The translations under genes and the position numbers were made by a program. This document shows, one piece after another, positions 17,809 through 26,065 of a DNA stretch of 64,000 nt (position 1 is its first letter; each line of letters opens with the position of its first letter). Under the pieces are notes generated by a model, which saw only the letters and a program-made list of their open reading frames with translations, was not told the DNA's origin and made no database searches. This DNA comes from Paracoccaceae bacterium (lineage in GTDB: Bacteria; Pseudomonadota; Alphaproteobacteria; Rhodobacterales; Rhodobacteraceae): assembly GCA_007128135.1 (NCBI GenBank), contig SKYA01000047.1:1-64000 (forward strand), written 5' to 3'.

Positions 17809-20807
17809 TCGCCCCGCTGCGGGCCGGGCTGTTTGCGGCGGCCTTGCTCGCAGGTGCACCTGCCGGGGCGCTGGACTTCACGCTCGATCTGGACACGGGC
17901 GGACACCGCGGTGTGATCCGCAGCCTGTCTCTGTCTGCAGATGGACGGACACTCGCCACCGGCTCGGATGACAAGACGGTGCGGATCTGGGACATTGGCT
18001 CGGCAGAGTCGGTCGTCACGCTGCGCGGCCAGATCGGTCCTGGCTCAGAGGGGATCGTCAACGCCGTGGCCCTGTCGCCAGACGCCGCCCATGTGGCGGT
18101 CGGTGGTCATTTCGCCCCTCATGCCAGCACCGGTCAGCGGTTCGGGGATATCCGCATCTTCGATACCCGGTCTGGCCGGATCATGCAGCTTCTGGAGGGG
18201 CTCGACTATCCCGTCGAGGCGCTGAGCTATGCCCCCGAACGCGATGAACTGGCTGCCTCGGGTCAGGGAGGGATGGTGGCGCGCTGGCGGGCACCCTTCA
18301 GCACCGGCGCCACCGAGGCCTTGCCCATGCTCGACACAGAGGCGATGCGCGTGCGCGGGCTGGCCCATGCGCTGGAAGGAGAGCGGCTGATCGTGGCCAC
18401 GCTCGATTACGGCCTGCGCATCTGGGACACACAAACCGATATGCTGGTCGGACAGGATCAGGGGCTGGACAGTCTGGCGGATATCCCCCTTACAGCGCTG
18501 TCGGTGGCACCGGATGGCGCGCTGTTCGCGCTGGCCGGCGCCGATGGACGGGTCGAGTTGCGCGCATCCGGCGATGGCCGGCTGGTCGCGTCGCTGCCGC
18601 AGCGCCCGTTCCGCCCCGATGCGCTGGCGCTGGGCGAGCGGCTGCTTGCGGTAGGCTGCGGATTTGGCTGCGGCACGGAGCATCGCAACGAAGTCTGGGA
18701 CATCGAAACGCTGCGCCTTGTCGCCACGCACAAGGACCATGACGCGGCGATAACTGCGGCTGCACTCATTCGCGCGACGGATGATACGCCCGAGCAGGTG
18801 CTGTCGGCAGGGGGGCGGCACAACGAGATCCTGCGCTGGCAGCCCGCGTCGGGTGAGACTCTGGCGCGCATGGCGGGGCTTGGCTTGCCGGTTTCGGCTG
18901 TCGGGCTGTCCCGCGACGGGCTGCGCCTGGCATGGGGGCATGACGACCCCTGCCCCGAACGGAACATCTGCCCGGATCAGCTTGCTCCGCTCGACAGGCT
19001 CTATGACCTGCCAGCGGGTCCGCGCGGTTTCGACGGGTCCGAGCCGCGCGACACGGCAGACGTGGATGTCGCCCCCCTCCTGCGAAGCCTGATGCGCACG
19101 AACGATGCCACGCTTGCGCTGGAAACCTCTCGCCGCAGTGCATTCGAAGGCGATGTGCTGCGGCTGGACCGCCCGGACGGGGGCACCGAACTGCGTCGCG
19201 GCGCGGGCGACGGGTACTTCCACGCATCGGCCAGCCTGTTGCCGCAAGGGGCGCTTTTGGTCACAGGCGGAGCCAACGGCATCCTTACCCTGCATGAACA
19301 GACGGGCAGCTTTTCGCGCGAATTTGTCGGCCATACCGGAACGGTTCTGGCGCTGGCGGCCGCAGAGGATGCGGGGCGGCTGGTCTCGGGCAGCGCGGAC
19401 CAGACCCTGCGGCTGTGGAACCTGCAGACGGGCACGAGCATTATATCGGGCTTTGTCGCAGGCGACCACTGGATCTGGTGGACCGAGGAAGGCTATTATC
19501 ATTCCTCTCCCGCTGCGGATGACATTGTCGGATGGCATATCAATCAAGGCCCGGACAAGGCCGCGCGCTATGTGCGCGCGCGCCAGCTGCGTCGGCATCT
19601 GCACAATCCGGCGGTGATCCGTCAGGCGCTGATCATGGGCGATTCCCTGCAAGCGACCGGGTTGCTGATGGGTGATACGCTGGGGCTTGACGCGCTTCTG
19701 GTGCATCAGCCCCCGGAATTCGATCTGCGCATCGCCGAGGAAATCCCGGCACCCGCCGGCCAGGTGGCAATCGAACTGACGGGTGCAAGCGCCGAGGAAC
19801 TTGCCGATTGGGGCATCGCGGTGATGGTCAACAATCGCCGCGTGCGGGCAGAGCCCCTGCTGCGCAGCGACCTTGCCGGGCGCTTTGTCTATCTGGTCGG
19901 GCTTGACGAGGGCGAGAATGACATCCGCGTGCAGTCGCGCGACGGGTTCGACAACATCACCGAGCGTGGCGCGCGGCGGCTGATGTCGCGGGCGGCCGCG
20001 GCACCGCGCGGGCGGTTGCATATTGCAGTCATCGGCATCGACTCCTATCCCGACCTGCCGCCCGAAGCCTGCGGCGGGCGGTCCTGTGATCTGGATTTCG
20101 CGGTCGCGGATGCGGCCGCCTTCCTGCAGACCGTGGCCGACAGGGTGGCTCCGCTGCATGAACCGGGCGAGATGCTCGTGATGCTGAGCGCCGCGTCGCT
20201 GGCGCGCGCGCCGCGCGCCACGGAAGCGGTCCGCGCATTGCTCGGCAATCGCCCCATTCTCGAGCCCACCCGTGCCGATATCCTGGACGAACTTGAGGAT
20301 TTCTTCGCCCAGGCCGGGCCGGATGACACGACCTATCTGTTCCTTGCCGGGCATGGCGGCAATATCGAGGACGGGTATTTCATCTTTCCTGCCGATGCGC
20401 GCGCGCGCGGCTCCGAACTGCGCCGCGCCTCGCTGGTGGACTGGCGCGACCTGCAGGACCAGATCGATGCCGCCTATGGGCGGCGGATGCTGTTCATCGA
20501 CACCTGCCATGCGGCCAATGCCGTCAACCCGCGCTTCCGCAAGGATGTCGCTGACAATCGCCTGATCGGCTTCACCGCAACGCTGGAAGAGGATGTCGCC
20601 ATCGAGCGCGCCGAACTCGGGCATGGTGTGTTCACCTATGCACTGATCGAGGGCTTGCGGGGAAGGGCCGATACAGAAGGCTCGGGTGTGCGGCTGATGG
20701 CGCTTACGGACTATGTCGATACGCAGGTGCGCCTGCTGAGCAACGGCAAGCAGGTGCCGGTCTATCATCTGCCCGGCACGACGAATTTGGTGCTGACCCG
20801 CCCATGA
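17805..20807 (+). CDS. Exported WD40 beta-propeller / caspase-like (C14) fusion protease
   Basis: This 1000-residue protein has a signal peptide (about 1-22), then WD40 repeats (about 30-550). The clearest blades end in TVRIWD, LRIWD and LRLWN, with a GHTGTVLALA repeat start near 505. A linker with a WWTEEGYYHSSP motif and a beta-rich spacer (about 640-720) precede a caspase/metacaspase-like domain (about 735-1000). The probable catalytic dyad is His850 (LAGHGG) and Cys901 (IDTCHAA). WD40-caspase fusions are known in bacteria, mostly without function; export is the unusual point here. The propeller may sense or bind a partner that controls the protease (inference). It overlaps both neighbours by four bases. 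Confidence 0.85.
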   Translation: MIAPLRAGLFAAALLAGAPAGALDFTLDLDTGGHRGVIRSLSLSADGRTLATGSDDKTVRIWDIGSAESVVTLRGQIGPGSEGIVNAVALSPDAAHVAVGGHFAPHASTGQRFGDIRIFDTRSGRIMQLLEGLDYPVEALSYAPERDELAASGQGGMVARWRAPFSTGATEALPMLDTEAMRVRGLAHALEGERLIVATLDYGLRIWDTQTDMLVGQDQGLDSLADIPLTALSVAPDGALFALAGADGRVELRASGDGRLVASLPQRPFRPDALALGERLLAVGCGFGCGTEHRNEVWDIETLRLVATHKDHDAAITAAALIRATDDTPEQVLSAGGRHNEILRWQPASGETLARMAGLGLPVSAVGLSRDGLRLAWGHDDPCPERNICPDQLAPLDRLYDLPAGPRGFDGSEPRDTADVDVAPLLRSLMRTNDATLALETSRRSAFEGDVLRLDRPDGGTELRRGAGDGYFHASASLLPQGALLVTGGANGILTLHEQTGSFSREFVGHTGTVLALAAAEDAGRLVSGSADQTLRLWNLQTGTSIISGFVAGDHWIWWTEEGYYHSSPAADDIVGWHINQGPDKAARYVRARQLRRHLHNPAVIRQALIMGDSLQATGLLMGDTLGLDALLVHQPPEFDLRIAEEIPAPAGQVAIELTGASAEELADWGIAVMVNNRRVRAEPLLRSDLAGRFVYLVGLDEGENDIRVQSRDGFDNITERGARRLMSRAAAAPRGRLHIAVIGIDSYPDLPPEACGGRSCDLDFAVADAAAFLQTVADRVAPLHEPGEMLVMLSAASLARAPRATEAVRALLGNRPILEPTRADILDELEDFFAQAGPDDTTYLFLAGHGGNIEDGYFIFPADARARGSELRRASLVDWRDLQDQIDAAYGRRMLFIDTCHAANAVNPRFRKDVADNRLIGFTATLEEDVAIERAELGHGVFTYALIEGLRGRADTEGSGVRLMALTDYVDTQVRLLSNGKQVPVYHLPGTTNLVLTRP

Positions 20808-22468
20808 GGCTGGTGGCGGCCTTTCTGAGCGTTATGCTGGCGGCCAGTGCCGCGGGGGCGACCTGTCCCGAAGACGACGCACCCTTTCCGGCGCAATATG
20901 CGGACCCGACACTTTTCGAGCGTGGCATCGCCGCAGTGGCAGGGCATCAGCCCTGGCACGAGCCGCTTGCGGCGGTGGTCGTGCCGCACCACCTGGAAGT
21001 GCCGGATCTGATCGCGGGCGGCATCGCGCTGATGCGCGCAGATCCTCCTCGGCGGATCGTGCTGCTGTTTCCCGATCACTTCAACCGGACAGGCCGGGGG
21101 TTTGCCACCACCACCCGCAGCTTCGAGACTGTCTTTGGCATGGTCCCCAATGACACGGACGCAACCCGCCGCCTGATCGCACAGGGCCTGCCCGAATCCT
21201 GCCTTTTCGAGTCGGATCACGGCATTGGCGCGCTGCTCCCGTTTGTCGCGCATTATCTGCCGGGCGTGCCCATCGTTCCGGTTGCCCTGTCGATCCACAG
21301 TCGCAAAGCCGACTGGGACAGGCTTGCCGGACTGCTGGCACCGCTTGTCGGCCCGGACGCGGTGATCGTGCAATCAACTGATTTCTCGCATTACCTGCCC
21401 CATCACGAGGCAAGGCTACGCGATCAGCAGGTGCTCAATATACTGTCTGCGGATGACGAGGGAGCGCTGCTGCGGCTGCATCAGCCGGACCATATCGACA
21501 GCCTTGCCGCACTCTACCTGACCCGCAGGCTCACGCAGAGGCCGGCGGTGGTGCTGGCCAACAGCAACCAGCAGGAACTGACAAGCACGCAACTGGCAGA
21601 GACGACAAGCTACATGGTCATCGCCTTTTCGGAAAACAGCGGCCCCATCGCGCGTCAACTGGTGGATGAGGAGGTTCTGGTTCTTGGCGGGGATCTGTTT
21701 CTCGGGCGCCGCATGCCGCAGTTGCTTGCGGACGAACTGGCAGAGCGGCGCGTGGCCGAGGCGCTGCTTGCCGCGACCGGAGGCAGCCCGCTTGTCGTCA
21801 ATCTGGAAGGGGTGGTGCTGCAGGATATGCCCACCAACCTGCCGCATCTGACCCTCGGCATGCCCGCCGATGTGGTTGAGCGTTGGCTAAGGCGACTCAA
21901 TGTGGTCGCCGTCGGGCTTGCCAACAACCATGCGATGGATCTGGGTGCATCCGGTCTGGCCGGGACGCGGGCAATGCTGACGGGCGCAGCTGTGCCGCAT
22001 TTCGCCCATGGTGAGGCGATCGACCTTGCGGGGCTGACGCTTGTCGGATTGCGCGACATCTCGAACCGTGAGCCACCTTATGTCGATCTCGTCAGCGGGT
22101 CCGATTTTGACGCGCTCATCCAGCGCGACGGGGAGCGCCCTGTCGCGGCCTACTTTCACTGGGGGCGCGACGGGATGACCACACCTTCCGCGCGCGAACG
22201 CGTGCTTGCGCGCGAGGCCAGCAGGCGCGGCGTGAGCGTTCTCATCGGCTCGCATCCGCATGCGGCCTCTGCCGGACCCGAGTTGCTTGATGGCGGCGAT
22301 GCGATCCTGTTCTTTTCGCTGGGAAACTTTCTCTTCGACCAGACCGGCGCGGATGTGTCCGGTGCCCTGGTCGAATTGCGCATCTTCCCGCAAGGCACTG
22401 TCTTTGCCCGCCAGCTTCCCCTGCCCAATCTGTTCGACATCGCCCGAGGGCAGGTGCCGGAAAGATAG
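20804..22468 (+). CDS. Exported Memo-like / CapA-like two-domain protein
   Basis: The 554-residue protein has a signal peptide (about 1-19) and two domains. Residues about 50-275 match the Memo family (AmmeMemoRadiSam system protein B): VVVPHHLEVPDL, LLFPDHFNRTG, ESDHGIGALLPF and QSTDFSHYLPHHEA carry the metal-type histidines (H62/H63, H92, H139, H196). Residues about 288-540 match CapA/PgsA-type metallophosphatase-like proteins: GGDLFLGRRM, NLEGVV, GLANNHAMDLG, FHWG and LIGSHPHA. CapA proteins are linked to poly-gamma-glutamate export. Neither AMMECR1 nor the radical-SAM partner is present nearby, so the Memo domain probably has a different role here. It is the third gene of the protease operon. 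Confidence 0.82.
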   Translation: MRLVAAFLSVMLAASAAGATCPEDDAPFPAQYADPTLFERGIAAVAGHQPWHEPLAAVVVPHHLEVPDLIAGGIALMRADPPRRIVLLFPDHFNRTGRGFATTTRSFETVFGMVPNDTDATRRLIAQGLPESCLFESDHGIGALLPFVAHYLPGVPIVPVALSIHSRKADWDRLAGLLAPLVGPDAVIVQSTDFSHYLPHHEARLRDQQVLNILSADDEGALLRLHQPDHIDSLAALYLTRRLTQRPAVVLANSNQQELTSTQLAETTSYMVIAFSENSGPIARQLVDEEVLVLGGDLFLGRRMPQLLADELAERRVAEALLAATGGSPLVVNLEGVVLQDMPTNLPHLTLGMPADVVERWLRRLNVVAVGLANNHAMDLGASGLAGTRAMLTGAAVPHFAHGEAIDLAGLTLVGLRDISNREPPYVDLVSGSDFDALIQRDGERPVAAYFHWGRDGMTTPSARERVLAREASRRGVSVLIGSHPHAASAGPELLDGGDAILFFSLGNFLFDQTGADVSGALVELRIFPQGTVFARQLPLPNLFDIARGQVPER

Positions 22469-22527
22469 ATGTTGCGAGAATTGCCCAGAGAGCCGTAGCA
22501 TCGGTTCATTCGTTCAAGGAGCCTTCA

Positions 22528-24363
22528 ATGCGTCTGCTACCTGCCGCGTGCCTTCTGTCCGTGCTGTCGCTGCCGATGGCCACTCCTGCAAGCGCCGAGT
22601 ACGGCACACAGGTCCAGGTCTTTTTCGAGGCCACGAGCGGCGAGACGGTCCGGCGGGTCGTGAAGCTGGTCGACCCTGATCCCGGGTCCGGCCTTGCCTT
22701 TCGCTGGCACCCTGCCCCGGGCAATACCGCCCCGCTTGACGCGCAGGGCCGCGCGCAGGGTGAAGGGCGCGTGGTCTGGCGGCTGGAGGGGCTGTCCGCG
22801 CATGATCCGCGCGCCTGGCATCACAGCTTCGAGGGCAGATTGCAGGCCGGGCGTCTTGAGGGCGAAGGGCGGCTGCGCTGGCGCGACGGGCGCGAGATGC
22901 GCGGGCATTTCGTGGCCGGGCGGCTGCACGGTCCTGGCCTGACGCGCGACCTTCATGGCAATATCATTGAAGCGCAGTTCGTCGATGGGCAGGCGCAAGG
23001 CGACGGGCTTTATCGCGCGCGCGCGGGCTGGGTCTGGCGCGGAGCTTTCGTCGATGGGCTCATGCAGGGCGCAGGCCAGATGACCGAGGCGGGTGGACGG
23101 CAATATGACATGCAGATGAATGCAGGCATGCCTTCCAGCGCCGCGCCATCAGGGCTGGTGGCACATCCGCTGATCGCCGGTCTTCGCCCGGTGCAGGGCG
23201 GCGCCAGCATGGCAGACCGCGCAGGGATCTCGGTCTATGTGGATCAGCGTCTGTCCGTCAATCAATGGGCAGGATACATGTCGCGCCCGGACGGCGAACG
23301 GGTCTTCATCCATCCCGCGAATGACGCGATGATCGATATCTGGGAGGGCAACCCATCCTGGAACGCGCGGATGATGCTTACTGACAGCCTGCCCGAAGAT
23401 TGGAACGATAGCCGCGCACTTGTCGTGATCGATCTGGAAATGGAATCGGGCAGCCGGGCCACGCTGGAAGACCTCAGCCTGCAGATCGAGGCAAGCGCAC
23501 CGCATCTGCGACCGATGATTCTCGGCCGGGAGCATCTCGGCTGCACCCCGTTTCAGCCGAGTTTCGAATTTCGCAACTTTGGCTGGGGCGCGGTAAAAAA
23601 TCCGCGCATGAGGGTCCGCTTTGCCAACCCCGATGACATCGATTTTGACGACCCTTCTAGAACGCAGGACAGCACCGACTGGATTGCAGTGCCGGTGGCT
23701 GGCTTCGACGAGGGCAGCGATGTGGATTTGCGAGATGCTCTCAGCGCGCTCGGAGTGGAAATCGCGGGACTTGAAGCCGCCACTTTTCCATGCAGTGTCA
23801 GTTCGGATCTGGCTTCACGACACTCGGAGATGACGCAATGTGCCCGGGATGCCGTTCGATCGGGACTGTTCGGAGAACTTGCCGGGTATGTTGCCCAGGG
23901 CTGGGGCAAACTTCTTGGCACAAGTGCGCTGGCAGAACTGACCTATGACTGGACCGACTTCGCAGGAAACGTCACCACCGAAACCCGCAATTTCGAAGTT
24001 CCTGTTTCCCTTGGCTTGGTGGACATCACGTTGAGCATGGCGGAATGTGGCGCAGGAGGGGCCTGGCCCACAGAGGCGCGGCAATTCCACGACGACGCGC
24101 TGTCCGTCGATCGCATGGATTATGCGATTGACCTGCCGCTGCGCGGCAATCGCACGGTCGAATTTCTGGAATACGGTGTAAAGCTGCACGCTCCGCAGTC
24201 TTCCATGCACCTGTTTCAGGCGCAGGCCCGGTTTTCAGACGGGTCGATCCGGCTGTCACCGACAACGCTGTTCTACTTCCTGAACCCGCGCCTTGCGCAG
24301 TTCGACTCGGCGCTGATGCCCGCGCAATGCACCTTGACGATGGATGACACCGGCGGGTGCTGA
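22528..24363 (+). CDS. Exported MORN-repeat protein with unknown C-terminal domain
   Basis: The 611-residue protein has a clean signal peptide (about 1-23, cut after ASA). Residues about 98-200 hold four to five MORN-like repeats of about 22 residues (for example EGRLQAGRLEGEGRLRW, then FVDGQAQGDGLYRA and FVDGLMQGAGQM). The remaining 400 residues are mostly beta-rich with scattered cysteines and match nothing I recognise. MORN repeats bind lipids or proteins in other settings. It is the last gene of the plus-strand operon, 59 bases after the Memo-CapA gene. Its 3' end meets the opposing hydrolase gene with only 15 bases between. Confidence 0.7.
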   Translation: MRLLPAACLLSVLSLPMATPASAEYGTQVQVFFEATSGETVRRVVKLVDPDPGSGLAFRWHPAPGNTAPLDAQGRAQGEGRVVWRLEGLSAHDPRAWHHSFEGRLQAGRLEGEGRLRWRDGREMRGHFVAGRLHGPGLTRDLHGNIIEAQFVDGQAQGDGLYRARAGWVWRGAFVDGLMQGAGQMTEAGGRQYDMQMNAGMPSSAAPSGLVAHPLIAGLRPVQGGASMADRAGISVYVDQRLSVNQWAGYMSRPDGERVFIHPANDAMIDIWEGNPSWNARMMLTDSLPEDWNDSRALVVIDLEMESGSRATLEDLSLQIEASAPHLRPMILGREHLGCTPFQPSFEFRNFGWGAVKNPRMRVRFANPDDIDFDDPSRTQDSTDWIAVPVAGFDEGSDVDLRDALSALGVEIAGLEAATFPCSVSSDLASRHSEMTQCARDAVRSGLFGELAGYVAQGWGKLLGTSALAELTYDWTDFAGNVTTETRNFEVPVSLGLVDITLSMAECGAGGAWPTEARQFHDDALSVDRMDYAIDLPLRGNRTVEFLEYGVKLHAPQSSMHLFQAQARFSDGSIRLSPTTLFYFLNPRLAQFDSALMPAQCTLTMDDTGGC

Positions 24364-24378
24364 GCGCGGCGCGCGGCC

Positions 24379-26040
24379 TCAATCCCTGCTCTCGGGCGGG
24401 GCGCGAAGGCTGGTTGCGAGGATATCCATGACCTCCAGCCAGAAGGCGCGTTCCGTTACGTCGGCTTCCGCCAGCGTCTGAGACAACCTGACCGGTGCAT
24501 CCTCTGCGAAACGGTCGTGGTATTCGATGGCGGCCAGCACCTGATCGACACTGCATCCGTCGGGGCGGATGTCATAGACGGGCGCGTCGCGTTCCAGAGT
24601 TGCACAACGCTCAGCCGCCGCAAGATCGAGGCGCAGCAGCGCCGCCAGATCGCCCAGCACCAGCGGCGAGTCGCCAAAATAGCTGTGGCCCAGAAGATCG
24701 GCCACGATATCGGAGGCATCGAGCGTGTCCAGCCCCGCAAGGCGCACGGGTTCGCCCGAGGAATCGCCCGCTCGCGGCCCGCCATGAATGCGCCGCGAGA
24801 CCAGAAGCGCGCGATCATTACGCGAGGCATAGAGCGAGACGCTCTGCGCGTGCTGTGCCAACCGATCGAGCCGCACGCTCAGTTCGTTGCGGTCCACATC
24901 CGGCGCCCCGAGGATGACATGTCCCAGCGCCCGGTCGGGATGATCGCGCAGGAACACGTCAAGGGCCTCCAGAAGATACCGGTTGCCCATGGAATGCGCG
25001 ATCACATGCAATCTGCCAGGTCCGCCCGTGGCATGCAGCAGGAACTCGACCAGGGCCGGACGCGTCGCCAGCACGTTGTTTGCGTCGGCCAGATAGCCAA
25101 GCAGGGAACCGCGCGAGGGCCATGAGTAATAAAGCGCCTTGCCCGGAAACTCGAGATCATGCGCCAGTTGCGCCGCCCTGAGCGCACCGTCATGGAAGGT
25201 CACATTGTAGCCATGGATGAACAGCAGCCGGTCCTCGGCGCTGCAGCAGCCCTGCGCGAACAGGTTTGCCGCAAGCGTTTCGATACTGGCCAGAACCATA
25301 TGCTGCATCGGGTCGGGATGACGGGTCAGGCTCCAGACCGCCGGCTGCTCGATCCGCCCGATGCGGTGCGTGGGCGGGATGGTGACTGTCAGCCGACCCA
25401 GTGTCAGCCCGGCAAGGTCCACCCCGAAACGCATGGCCGGGTCGCCGGAGCCGGTGTCGTTGCGATTGGTCCCGAACCAGACCGGCACTGCAATCGGCTT
25501 GCCCACGCGCGCGATCTCGGGGGCGTCCAGACGGGCCTGCAATTCGGCCAGTTCGGCGTCGATGAACGCAAGGTCGTCAGGCGCGAATTCCATCACCAGC
25601 GCGCGCAATGCCTCGAGCCGTGCCAGCAGGGCCGGGTTTGCAGGACCAAGGCGCGCGACAGCGGCATCATAGGCGGCAATGCCCATCTCGACCGCCTCCT
25701 CAAGGCGGTCCAGACGCAGGTGCGCCTCGGTCAGGAGGTCGAACACTTCCGTGCGGGCGGCGTCACTGGCTGGCAGAAGGTCAGGCAGTTCCCCGAGAAG
25801 ATCGATCACGAGTGAGGGCTGGTCCTGCCCGAGCAGATGGCGGGCGATATCCAGCCGTGTCTGCACCGTATCGTCCATCGCCAGCAGCATGTCGATACCG
25901 GCGGCATCAACCCGTCCAGAACTGACCAGCGCCTCGAAAGTCTCGAACGCGGCGCGGTCGGGCAGTGCGGGCTCGGCCCCGGCCAGGCCGGACAGGAGCC
26001 CACCTGTGACGAAGGTTGCAGCGAATACAAGTCTGCGCAT
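24379..26040 (-). CDS. Exported alpha/beta hydrolase, DUF900 family, with helical N-terminus
   Basis: I chose the ATG at 26040 (MRRLVFAATF), giving 553 residues and a signal peptide of about 22; the longer frame overlaps the upstream caspase gene. Residues about 30-175 form helical, TPR-like pairs. The hydrolase domain (about 180-450) has the DUF900 pattern: PVWFGTNRN, LLFIHGYNVTF, YYSWPSRG, the nucleophile elbow AHSMGN (Ser350), GAPDVDR (Asp) and GHSYFGD (His). Related proteins are esterase/lipase-like, but the substrate is unknown. It follows the Tat-type caspase gene by 25 bases, so a hydrolase and a protease share an operon. Confidence 0.78.
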   Translation of the reverse strand: MRRLVFAATFVTGGLLSGLAGAEPALPDRAAFETFEALVSSGRVDAAGIDMLLAMDDTVQTRLDIARHLLGQDQPSLVIDLLGELPDLLPASDAARTEVFDLLTEAHLRLDRLEEAVEMGIAAYDAAVARLGPANPALLARLEALRALVMEFAPDDLAFIDAELAELQARLDAPEIARVGKPIAVPVWFGTNRNDTGSGDPAMRFGVDLAGLTLGRLTVTIPPTHRIGRIEQPAVWSLTRHPDPMQHMVLASIETLAANLFAQGCCSAEDRLLFIHGYNVTFHDGALRAAQLAHDLEFPGKALYYSWPSRGSLLGYLADANNVLATRPALVEFLLHATGGPGRLHVIAHSMGNRYLLEALDVFLRDHPDRALGHVILGAPDVDRNELSVRLDRLAQHAQSVSLYASRNDRALLVSRRIHGGPRAGDSSGEPVRLAGLDTLDASDIVADLLGHSYFGDSPLVLGDLAALLRLDLAAAERCATLERDAPVYDIRPDGCSVDQVLAAIEYHDRFAEDAPVRLSQTLAEADVTERAFWLEVMDILATSLRAPPESRD

Positions 26041-26065
26041 CGGGCCTTGTCCTTCGGATGAACGC

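Noticed and set aside
18045-20768. Open frame of 907 codons on the minus strand over the WD40-caspase gene
   Set aside because: Composition is Arg/Gln/His-rich with no domain, as expected for the antisense of a high-GC gene; the plus frame has clear WD40 and caspase motifs.
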